Assembly: GCA_030432875.1 (NCBI GenBank)
Contig: JAUILP010000011.1
Coordinates: 1 to 64,000 of the forward strand
Origin: Oligoflexia bacterium
Lineage (GTDB): Bacteria > Bdellovibrionota_B > Oligoflexia > Oligoflexales > JAGOVF01
Reading direction: 5' to 3'
Length of the DNA stretch: 64,000 nt
Position 1 is the stretch's first letter, and every line of letters starts with the position of its first letter. Below the pieces are notes generated by a model, which worked only from the letters and a program-made list of their open reading frames with translations, ran no database searches and was not told the DNA's origin. Position numbers and translations under genes: made by a program. This document shows, piece by piece, positions 57,076 to 64,000 of this stretch.

Positions 57076-58062
57076 TTATCCAGACTGTTTTACAGATTTT
57101 GCGTATTTCATGCAAAAATCCAATGCTCGTTTTGTGCTCCGCCCATCGGCAGTACCACTCAAAAAGATATCCTCCCCTGGTCCATGATCAGGAGATACCC
57201 GCAAAAAAGGCAACCCCCAACTCACATTGACAGCTGTAGAAAAATCAAGCAGTTTTAGGGGAGCTAAACCTTGGTCATGATACATAGCAAGGATGCCATG
57301 ATATTTCTTTTTATGCGTTTGATAAAACACAGTATCAGCAGCCAAAGGCCCTTCAAGATTGATTTTATGAGATGATTCGCTCCTAAGCTGTAGGATAGCG
57401 GGGTTAATGATTTTTTTTTCTTCTGTGCCAAATAGTCCCCCATCGGAAGCATGGGGGTTTAAACCGCAAACGGCAATTTTTGGCGAACGAATACCCTCCA
57501 AAAGACGCAAAACCGCATCGAGTTGCCTCAGTTTACTCTTCAGTAATTTTATGCCTAGCTGGCCCGGCACATCGCTAAGCGGGAGGTGACTCGTAGCCAG
57601 ACCAAGCTTTAATTTTTTACCACTAAAATACATCAGTGCCTCTGCCCCTCCGAGCTCACTAAAATATTCTGTTTGACCTGGATAATTAAACCCGGCTAAA
57701 GCAGTATACTCCTTATTTATAGGCCCCGTGAGTATAGCATGTCCTGAAAGTGAAATTTTTTTAAGCGCTAGAAGGGCTTTAAACGCCAATTGCCCTCTTT
57801 GTTTGGCTGATAAATCTTTGGCGTTTTTTTTCAAACGCGGAGCAATATCAAAAAAGTAAAGTCCGGGTCCGTTCCAAATTTCCGTCAGTTCATGTACTGG
57901 CGTTTCAAAGCCTCTAAGCATTCCAAAATGCTCGGTTTGATCCTGCCAAAGCTTTCGCGCACCTATGAGCACAACTGCGTGATTTTTGACGGCCTTTTTC
58001 AAATGAGGAAGCAGGCATTCAATAAAAATACTGACCGGGTCACCAAGAGTGATAAAAATCAT
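57076..58062 (-). CDS. pdxA: PdxA-type 4-hydroxythreonine-4-phosphate dehydrogenase, divergent
   Basis: PdxA oxidises 4-phosphohydroxy-threonine in vitamin B6 synthesis. The 328-residue length fits. Kept motifs are GPINK, SHLPLSDVPGQL, GLNPHASDGGLFGTEE, MYHDQGLAPLK and GLPFLRVSPDHG. Two parts deviate: the N-terminal GDPxGIGPE is GDPVSIFIE, and the metal-binding His of GHTE is Gln (PGQTE). Activity may therefore be altered. The ATG at 58062 has AAGGAA 5 bases upstream; an extension to 58086 adds 8 residues. It lies between the SRAP and uvrA-like genes. Confidence 0.88.
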   Translation of the reverse strand: MIFITLGDPVSIFIECLLPHLKKAVKNHAVVLIGARKLWQDQTEHFGMLRGFETPVHELTEIWNGPGLYFFDIAPRLKKNAKDLSAKQRGQLAFKALLALKKISLSGHAILTGPINKEYTALAGFNYPGQTEYFSELGGAEALMYFSGKKLKLGLATSHLPLSDVPGQLGIKLLKSKLRQLDAVLRLLEGIRSPKIAVCGLNPHASDGGLFGTEEKKIINPAILQLRSESSHKINLEGPLAADTVFYQTHKKKYHGILAMYHDQGLAPLKLLDFSTAVNVSWGLPFLRVSPDHGPGEDIFLSGTADGRSTKRALDFCMKYAKSVKQSG

Positions 58063-58123
58063 AGAGTTCCTTGCCTTATGTCGCATTTACCATGCGATAA
58101 TTTTTTTACGCGATTAAATTTGC

Positions 58124-58825
58124 TTATGCTTGTGCCGCAATAACCTCAAATGTGGGACTTAGTCCCTGATCCAGTATTTGATAGGCTTCTTTTTCGGTAA
58201 TGTGTCCAGGAATTAGCCATTTTAGCGCCGCCGATCGGTCCAAAAAAGCTGGGGATCGATCGTGTCCAGCAGCAAGTATTTCTGGAGTTGGCTCCCGCGT
58301 CACGATAGCAAATGATTTTATGATACTTGTGTCCCTACCTTTTTCGCTATCAAGGGAAGGCCTCCACTCATCCCATAAAACAGGAGCATAGAGCGAATTT
58401 TCGCCTTGCGCACTAAAAAAAACAACCTGTTTCTTTTGCGTACTTTTCTCGACGACCCATTCATAAAACCCCTTAAGGACAATGATTCCATGCTGGCGCA
58501 TAAATAATTTTCGCCAAGTTTGGCGGCTTGATAAGCTATCACTCCGACAATTAAACATATTGAATTTAGAGGGGACTTCCGCAGCACTGCCTTTAGGCCG
58601 AATTCGGTACCTCATCGGCACCACGATATTTTGGCCTCTATTGCTCAAAATAATGGGACTCCAGGTGTTGGGATAGATCCGCCCCTCGGAGGAGGGAAGT
58701 TTGAAAGATTTCGGAGCTTCTTCATGGTTATGGTTTAAACGAGAAAAAGCCTGCTCATTTATTTTGGCCGCAAATATTTGGGCGATTTTTCGCAGATCCT
58801 GCTCAATCATAACACTATAGCACAT
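58124..58825 (-). CDS. SRAP (YedK/HMCES) family abasic-site protein
   Basis: SRAP proteins crosslink to abasic sites in single-stranded DNA through Cys2 and shield them. The 233-residue protein starts Met-Cys, giving the catalytic Cys2 once Met is removed. It has FNCRSDS, GFYEWV with the active-site Glu, and AGHDRSPAFL in place of the usual HxRMP, keeping the His. It is 61 bases upstream of pdxA and probably heads SRAP - pdxA - uvrA-like, putting two DNA-damage proteins in one transcript. Confidence 0.92.
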   Translation of the reverse strand: MCYSVMIEQDLRKIAQIFAAKINEQAFSRLNHNHEEAPKSFKLPSSEGRIYPNTWSPIILSNRGQNIVVPMRYRIRPKGSAAEVPSKFNMFNCRSDSLSSRQTWRKLFMRQHGIIVLKGFYEWVVEKSTQKKQVVFFSAQGENSLYAPVLWDEWRPSLDSEKGRDTSIIKSFAIVTREPTPEILAAGHDRSPAFLDRSAALKWLIPGHITEKEAYQILDQGLSPTFEVIAAQA

Positions 58826-58876
58826 TGCCTATAATCCTTAAGATATTACAATAGCGTTTCTTGGAAGTAAAATAAT

Positions 58877-60247
58877 TTACTGATCTTTGATGTGGTCACT
58901 ACTTGATAAGCCATGCTTGGATAGGAGGCGGTAAATATCGGTACGATACCTACCAGACACTTTTGCCATTTCTGTTACATTACCTCCCGTGAGCTCCATT
59001 AATTGTTTGAGATAATGCCGCTCAAACATCTTTCGGGCTTCGGTCAAATTGACTTGATGGATATTTTGGGGGTTTTGCATAAGATCCACGGAAGGCTCAA
59101 GAAATAAATCCTCTTCCAGTAAGGTGCCTTCTTCACTCAAAACATAAGCCCGCTCTATGACATTGCGTAGTTCCCTAATATTTCCCGGCCAGGCATAGTG
59201 CAAAATTTTATCAAGCACTTTATCGCTAAAGGCATTTAGCGGTTTTCCATATTTTTCTCTTAATTCGTCCACAATGATCGTGATCAAATCTGGGATATCA
59301 TCACTGCGCTCCCTAAGCGCTGGCACATTAACTTCTACGACAGCGATGCGAAAGAATAAATCTTCGCGAAAAACTTTCTTTATCGCATCTTCACGTAAAT
59401 TGTGATGGCTAGCAGAAATCAAACGAAAATCCACCGGAATAAGTTGACTCGAACCCAGTGGCTTGACACTACGTTCTTGCAAAACGCGCAGCAATTTTAC
59501 CTGTAAACCAAGAGGCATATCACCAATTTCATCAAGGAGAAGGCTTCCTCCTTGAGCTTGTTCAAATATACCTTTGTAGTCATTCTTAGCGTCAGTAAAA
59601 GCGCCTTTCTTATACCCGAACAATTCAGATTCTAGGAGCTGTTCAGGGACGGCGGCGCAGTTAACAGCAATAAAAGGTCGTGATCGCCGAACTGATAAAT
59701 CATGAATTGCACGAGCGACAACTTCTTTGCCCGACCCTGATTCACCTTGCAGTAAAACATTGACATCAACCGCAGCGAGTTTTTTTACCACTGTCCAAAG
59801 TTTTTTACTCTTCGAGGACTTGAGTACAAATTTTTTCTTTAAAACTTCTTGCCGCGCGAGTTCGTCTGGAGAGCTCCTCAGGTCCTGGTTATCATTTAGG
59901 CGTTTTTGCACTTGCTCTACGATTTCTTTGGGATCATGACTCTTCGTGAGAAAAGTACTCGCCCCTTTTTCCATCGCAGTGACGGCAAGGCTGACCGTGC
60001 CCTGAGCACTCATGATAATAATTTGAGCATTAGAGTATTCATGAACAATATCAGGAAGGACATCAATCGAAGATTCTTGGCCTAAAAACAGATCGAGGAG
60101 CAAAGCGTCGAAGGTGCGCCTGGCGAGAAGAGGCAAAATTTCTGCGACGCTACTTACCGCGTGGACCGTAAAGCCACTAGCCCTAAGATAGAAGCAGAGA
60201 AGCTCACTGTAAATCGGTTCATCTTCTGCGACAAGGATACTTGCCAT
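58877..60247 (-). CDS. NtrC-family sigma-54-dependent response regulator
   Basis: The protein has 456 residues. The receiver domain (1-120) has VAEDEP acidic residues and the phospho-Asp in ALLLDLFLG, with TKSHD for the Lys. The AAA+ domain (about 145-375) has GESGSGKE (Walker A), LLLDEIGDMP (Walker B) and GAFTDA (Asp219) in place of the usual GAFTGA sigma-54 contact loop. A Fis-type helix-turn-helix ends it (MAKVSGRYRTDIYRLLSKH). It should activate sigma-54 promoters; one lies upstream of its own cluster at 63597. It is the third gene after the receiver and kinase. Confidence 0.93.
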   Translation of the reverse strand: MASILVAEDEPIYSELLCFYLRASGFTVHAVSSVAEILPLLARRTFDALLLDLFLGQESSIDVLPDIVHEYSNAQIIIMSAQGTVSLAVTAMEKGASTFLTKSHDPKEIVEQVQKRLNDNQDLRSSPDELARQEVLKKKFVLKSSKSKKLWTVVKKLAAVDVNVLLQGESGSGKEVVARAIHDLSVRRSRPFIAVNCAAVPEQLLESELFGYKKGAFTDAKNDYKGIFEQAQGGSLLLDEIGDMPLGLQVKLLRVLQERSVKPLGSSQLIPVDFRLISASHHNLREDAIKKVFREDLFFRIAVVEVNVPALRERSDDIPDLITIIVDELREKYGKPLNAFSDKVLDKILHYAWPGNIRELRNVIERAYVLSEEGTLLEEDLFLEPSVDLMQNPQNIHQVNLTEARKMFERHYLKQLMELTGGNVTEMAKVSGRYRTDIYRLLSKHGLSSSDHIKDQ

Positions 60248-60368
60248 TAGGTTACCTTACCCCTCATACTAGCACCGACTGGCTGCATAGCATCCTAAAA
60301 AATATAAAATCGCCCCCAATGCCCTATGATTTTGAATTTTTCAAGGTTTGGCTTTTGGATATAAGGGT

Positions 60369-63038
60369 TTAAACATCACCTCCCATATTATGTGCAATGA
60401 TAGATGCTGTCAATTGTTCAAGCTTACGAGCTCTATCAATAATCACTTCTTCTTTTTGATGATCAAAGATCGCATCTTCGACCAAAGCCGCATCACTGGC
60501 GAGGTTTTCATAACCGCAGGCGCCAGCAACACCCCGTATTTTATGAGACTCTTCCCTAAGAATGGCTAAATTTTTGGTGTCTATTGCTTTTGAAATCAAA
60601 CTGAGACGATCAGAAAGGTTGTGTACAAATTTTTTCTTAATACCCTCGACAATCGGGTTGGCAACCAAAGTTTTTGGCAGTAGCTGATTTTCAGTCTTTT
60701 TCTGCTGCGCTTTAGTGGAATTTGCCAAACTTTTAATGCGCTGGCTTACAATGTGAAAATCAATAGGTTTGACCAAATATTCATCAAACCCGGATTGCAA
60801 ACATCGCTCTTTTTCCTCACGGAGCGCATGGGCGGTGGTGGCTATTATTCCGCCGTTAAAACCATTGGCACGTAAATGTTTAACTGCGGTGTGCCCATCC
60901 ATTTTTGGCATTTGAATATCCATGAGAATAACATCTGGTTTAAACTGCGGGGCTTTTTCCAAAGCATCGTAACCATCAACCGCGACCTGAATTTCTGCCC
61001 CCGCTAAGCCAATAAAGTGGACACATAAATCGCGATTTTCTTCGACATCCTCTACAATCAGAACCTTTATACCCTCCAGATTATCTAACTTTGCGGGACT
61101 TTTATAGGTTGATAACTTTGATTCTATAACGGGTATGTCCGCTAATAGCTCATTTTCATCGATTTTTCCCGGATCGATAGAAACAACAAACATACTCCCC
61201 AAATTTAGGTTTGAAGCAGCTAAAACGATGTCGCCACCCAAGGCTCTGGCTAAATTTCGTGACAGAGCCAACCCAAGACCACTTCCCCCAAAACTTCTTG
61301 CTGTCGTGCTATCTGCTTGTGCAAACGGGAGAAATAAACGAGATTTTCCTTCAGAGGACAGACCAATGCCGGTATCTGAAACGATAAATTGAAGCCGCCC
61401 CGCCCCCTCATCACACTGTACCATCCTTAGTCGCACAAACACATGTCCTGACGGGGTAAATTTAATAGCATTGCTAATGACATTGATGAGTATTTGTTTT
61501 AAGCGCAGCTGATCTGTCTCAATAATTTTAGCCACTGGGGTATCAGCATATATTTTAAAGTTAAGCTTTTTTTCACGGGCCTTTTCCACAACTGTTCCAT
61601 AAACTTCATTGATCAAATCATGGAGATTGACGCGAGATTTTTCAATTTGCAGTTGTCCTGCTTCAATTTTTGAAATATCTAAGATCCCATCGATGAGTTC
61701 TTTCAAATTTCGGGCATTTCTAGCAATTGTATTTAATGATGACTCTATTTCTTCAGGTTTTTGATCAGTCAGAAGAAGCTTATCAATAAAACCCAGTATA
61801 ATAGAAATTGGTGTTCTGATCTCATGACTCATATTGGCAAGAAACTCTGACTTTGCCTTGTTAGCTCTTTCAGCTTCACTGCGGGCCTTTTCAACATCTT
61901 TATCGCGGTTAATACCCTCGGTTAAATCTGTAAACGAAAAAATAGCGCCTTTTTGAAAACCTTCTTCATCAAAGAGCGGCGTAGAATGTAATTTTAATTG
62001 AAGACCATCTGAATATTTATCATTGATTAAGATCATGCGCCTTTCTACCATAGACCGGCTTTGCATGATTTGCGAGAGGATATCTTCTTCATCGCTATCG
62101 CCAGGTTTACTTTCTGCCCTGTTAGCATTTTTTAGATAGCTAAAGCTCTTTTTTAGGCCATTTTCTTCATCCAAAACTCCAAATATATTTTCTGCGCTTT
62201 TATTTTGCAAAATAATCTTTTTTTTCTCATCAACCACAATGATGGCATTGCTTAAACCATAAAGCATTGACTTTAATATCCGTGTTTGCTGACGGAGGGA
62301 CTCCCGCGATAAAGCCAGTTCCGTGTTGCGTTTTCCCAAAAAATCTGTCGCTTTGTTTTGCTCATTTTCTCTAAAAACGACATTGCGTACCATGGGCCTA
62401 AAAAGGAACAAGGCAACTAATATAAGAGTTAAAATAGTTGCCGAATAAAATATTAGGTCCCATTTAGAAAATGTGGAAATAGCTTCATGCCCCACATAGC
62501 TTAAGGTAGAATCGAGAATTTTATGGATTTCTTCTATTTCTAGGTATTTTTTTGTGTTGTGAAAGGCGACTAAATCCCTTGTTTGCTTAAGAGTTGCCTC
62601 ACTGCTTAAAATAACTTGATCTACATTGTCAATAAAAAGCTTTACCTTTTCATTTAGGTCATTAATAGCAAGCCTTAGAATCGGAATATTTTTTTCAAGA
62701 GGAATACTTTTATGAATATCCTCTATATTTTCTTTTTCTCGATTTTGTAAGGTCTTTTTTAAGTGCGCGAGTTCCGAAATAAGATTTGGCTTTATGCGAT
62801 TATGTACTCTTACGTCATCAGTCAATAGCAAACCTTCGACAAGCAGCTCCACTTTTAGTAAGCTTGCTCGCTGCTCATTTATGGTATCAGAGAGGTTCTG
62901 CAAAGCGATCTGCGCGCTAAATTCAGATTGGCGTGAAAGGGTGCGAAATGTCGAAATCACCCCAATAAGTGATAAAGCGAAGACGTACCGCAATGTCATC
63001 TGAAATTTTGGCGATCGCCAAAAAAATGAAAGATTCAT
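60369..63038 (-). CDS. Hybrid sensor histidine kinase with receiver and HPt domains
   Basis: The protein has 889 residues. Two membrane helices (about 16-33 and 196-214) frame a helical periplasmic sensor. A PAS domain follows (about 255-370), then HisKA with NMSHEIRTP, HATPase with VSDTGIGL and GGSGLGLALSR, a receiver with ILMDIQMPKMDGH, and an HPt domain with the phospho-His in ESHKIRGVAG. The full phosphorelay chain is thus present in one protein and may pass phosphate to the NtrC-type regulator. The ATG at 63038 has an AGGTAAG site; a TTG at 63068 is less likely. Confidence 0.93.
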   Translation of the reverse strand: MNLSFFWRSPKFQMTLRYVFALSLIGVISTFRTLSRQSEFSAQIALQNLSDTINEQRASLLKVELLVEGLLLTDDVRVHNRIKPNLISELAHLKKTLQNREKENIEDIHKSIPLEKNIPILRLAINDLNEKVKLFIDNVDQVILSSEATLKQTRDLVAFHNTKKYLEIEEIHKILDSTLSYVGHEAISTFSKWDLIFYSATILTLILVALFLFRPMVRNVVFRENEQNKATDFLGKRNTELALSRESLRQQTRILKSMLYGLSNAIIVVDEKKKIILQNKSAENIFGVLDEENGLKKSFSYLKNANRAESKPGDSDEEDILSQIMQSRSMVERRMILINDKYSDGLQLKLHSTPLFDEEGFQKGAIFSFTDLTEGINRDKDVEKARSEAERANKAKSEFLANMSHEIRTPISIILGFIDKLLLTDQKPEEIESSLNTIARNARNLKELIDGILDISKIEAGQLQIEKSRVNLHDLINEVYGTVVEKAREKKLNFKIYADTPVAKIIETDQLRLKQILINVISNAIKFTPSGHVFVRLRMVQCDEGAGRLQFIVSDTGIGLSSEGKSRLFLPFAQADSTTARSFGGSGLGLALSRNLARALGGDIVLAASNLNLGSMFVVSIDPGKIDENELLADIPVIESKLSTYKSPAKLDNLEGIKVLIVEDVEENRDLCVHFIGLAGAEIQVAVDGYDALEKAPQFKPDVILMDIQMPKMDGHTAVKHLRANGFNGGIIATTAHALREEKERCLQSGFDEYLVKPIDFHIVSQRIKSLANSTKAQQKKTENQLLPKTLVANPIVEGIKKKFVHNLSDRLSLISKAIDTKNLAILREESHKIRGVAGACGYENLASDAALVEDAIFDHQKEEVIIDRARKLEQLTASIIAHNMGGDV

Positions 63039-63085
63039 CGGGAACTTACCTATTTCTAAAAGATCCAATTTGATTAATCAAGAAA

Positions 63086-63553
63086 TCATGCAAAATTGTC
63101 CCTTTTGCGCGACACCTTGCTGTCTCGATTATGAGACACGCCCTTAATTAATTTTTGATGAGATTCTGGGCTCATTAAACGCATTTGTATTGTCGCTATT
63201 ATGTTGGCAAAACCTAATGATTTTGAAATATATTCGATTGTAGGATGATTGACAAGATAAGGTTGAATTCTTTCTTTGCTATAAGCGCTCACTAAATAAA
63301 TAGGAATGTTCCCAAACAAGGCAGAAAGATAATTCACTAAATCTGGCCCCACGTGGGCACCCAGATCAAAATCTATGATCACAACATCATAAGCAGAATT
63401 AGTCGTAAACGCCTCTAGATCAAGAAGTGAAGTGTAAAAATCTAAAGTCATTCCGATAGAATGGGCATAACGACTGAAATAGGTACAAAATTCAGTATCA
63501 TCATCGATAAGTAAAAAACGTCTGCTTTCTTTGGATACAGAAAAGCTGTTCAT
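63086..63553 (-). CDS. Stand-alone receiver (CheY-like) protein
   Basis: The protein has 155 residues. LLIDDDTEF gives the acidic pair and VVIIDFDLG the phospho-Asp. IYLVSAYSK supplies the Ser, and ISKSLG the Lys. There is no output domain, only a basic tail (VSRKRDNF). It may act as a phosphate shuttle or sink for the adjacent kinase. GAGGAG precedes the ATG by 7 bases. It is the first gene behind the sigma-54 promoter. Confidence 0.88.
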   Translation of the reverse strand: MNSFSVSKESRRFLLIDDDTEFCTYFSRYAHSIGMTLDFYTSLLDLEAFTTNSAYDVVIIDFDLGAHVGPDLVNYLSALFGNIPIYLVSAYSKERIQPYLVNHPTIEYISKSLGFANIIATIQMRLMSPESHQKLIKGVSHNRDSKVSRKRDNFA

Positions 63554-63596
63554 AGCATGTCTCCTCAGCTAAATTTTTATTAGTATGCCTTCACGC

Positions 63597-63613
63597 TGCA
63601 ACTTTTATGCCAA
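63597..63613 (-). promoter_or_regulatory. Sigma-54 promoter upstream of the phosphorelay cluster
   Basis: On the minus strand TTGGCATAAAAGTTGCA matches the YTGGCACGrNNNTTGCW consensus: the -24 GG and -12 GC are present at exact spacing, with only the C and G after TGGCA differing. The start would be near 63586, 33 bases before the receiver ATG at 63553. The cluster encodes a sigma-54 activator, so auto-activation is plausible. Confidence 0.72.
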
Positions 63614-63801
63614 TAAATCCTATCGGTTTTGTTCGGGGCGTAATTGCAGGCCAAACACTTCCCTAGGATTCACAACCTGTCAATCTAACAGCTATTTAGG
63701 CTCATATTGGTTGGTAAAAATCTAAAACTGATATATATTAAATAAAAGGTCTCGCACTTAAATTTATTGTTTTATTTTTTATCACGGAAGGTAAAAACCT
63801 T

Positions 63802-64000
63802 ATGCGTTGCAACGCTTTATTCTTAGCTTCTTTTATTCTCTGGGCTGCAGCGTGCGGCTCCTCACAACAGTCCACTGTATCCCCTCCAACTCCCGACAAG
63901 AGCTACCAATTTGTGGGCGATAGCTGTGATACGGGTTCGCATATTTTTTCAGGCACTGACAAACACGAGGTCCTTTTAGAGTATTGCCGCACCTTGCTCA
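63802..64000 (+). CDS. Lipoprotein, N-terminal part only (runs off the right edge)
   Basis: 66 codons are visible. The signal peptide ends in LWAAAC (Cys18), followed by a Ser/Pro-rich linker and a start of a mature domain with DSCDTGSHIF and EYCRTLL. GGAAGG lies 10 bases before the ATG. It is divergent from the phosphorelay cluster. Function unknown. Confidence 0.8.
   Translation, partial: MRCNALFLASFILWAAACGSSQQSTVSPPTPDKSYQFVGDSCDTGSHIFSGTDKHEVLLEYCRTLL

Noticed and set aside
58866-58881. Palindrome AGTAAA-ATAA-TTTACT at the end of the NtrC-type gene
   Set aside because: Overlaps the coding end, has no T-run and is weak as a terminator.
1-64000. tRNA, rRNA, CRISPR or insertion sequence
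   Set aside because: Looked for cloverleaf-like stems, regular repeats and transposase motifs in the gaps and found none.

Overview
The window is AT-rich chromosomal DNA from a Gram-negative bacterium. It carries outer-membrane machinery (an Omp85/POTRA protein beside a TamB-like protein, a TonB-dependent receptor, several beta-barrels) and eleven probable lipoproteins. Regulators are a diguanylate cyclase, a degenerate receiver fused to TPR-like repeats, an NtrC-type sigma-54 activator and a hybrid histidine kinase. I infer a deltaproteobacterial or Bdellovibrionota/Oligoflexia-type organism from the overall style. There is no rRNA marker in the window and I would not name a genus. I see no tRNA, rRNA, CRISPR array, insertion sequence or prophage.

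Layout. 1-5.1 kb: the tail of an unknown gene, then transketolase behind a clear sigma-70 promoter, then a FadN-type fused 3-hydroxyacyl-CoA dehydrogenase/enoyl-CoA hydratase. 5.1-8.6 kb (minus): a secreted protein with three Cys-pair repeats, then the operon purD - tsaC/sua5-type - maf. 8.8-16.9 kb (plus): receiver/TPR protein, a 1401-residue TamB-like protein and a 940-residue multi-POTRA Omp85 protein, closed by a strong intrinsic terminator. 17.5-19 kb: a STAS protein with a zinc-ribbon-like tail, paired with a GGDEF protein. 19-28.6 kb: a surface locus with a beta-barrel, a TSP3/PA14 lipoprotein, a TonB-dependent receptor, a lipoprotein co-translated with the receptor, a vWA lipoprotein and a divergent PA14 lipoprotein. 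29-35 kb: three unknown or poorly known proteins, then polyprenyl diphosphate synthase overlapping an M16 peptidase. 35-45 kb: small secreted proteins, then a four-gene minus-strand operon of lipoprotein, metzincin-type lipoprotein protease, outer-membrane protein and lipoprotein. 44.9-51.7 kb: a gene-poor stretch with a wrecked aldo/keto reductase, a methyltransferase, a small lipoprotein, a large multidomain secreted protein, a 5'-truncated barrel and a lipoprotein endonuclease. 52-58.8 kb: elbB and a methyltransferase-like protein converge on the operon SRAP - pdxA - uvrA-like. 58.9-63.6 kb: a phosphorelay cluster (lone receiver, hybrid kinase with HPt, NtrC-type activator) behind a well-matched sigma-54 promoter. 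The last 200 bases open another lipoprotein gene.

Most notable points. (1) The TonB-dependent receptor's obvious signal peptide lies one base out of frame with an ATG that overlaps the upstream stop codon. An 11-base poly-A run separates them, which suggests either phase variation or a homopolymer sequencing error. (2) The UvrA-like protein has Ser in place of the second Walker B Asp. (3) The phosphorelay encoding a sigma-54 activator has its own sigma-54 promoter. (4) The 19-28 kb and 37-45 kb loci are unusually dense in exported lipoproteins and proteases and are the best candidates for an undescribed surface system.
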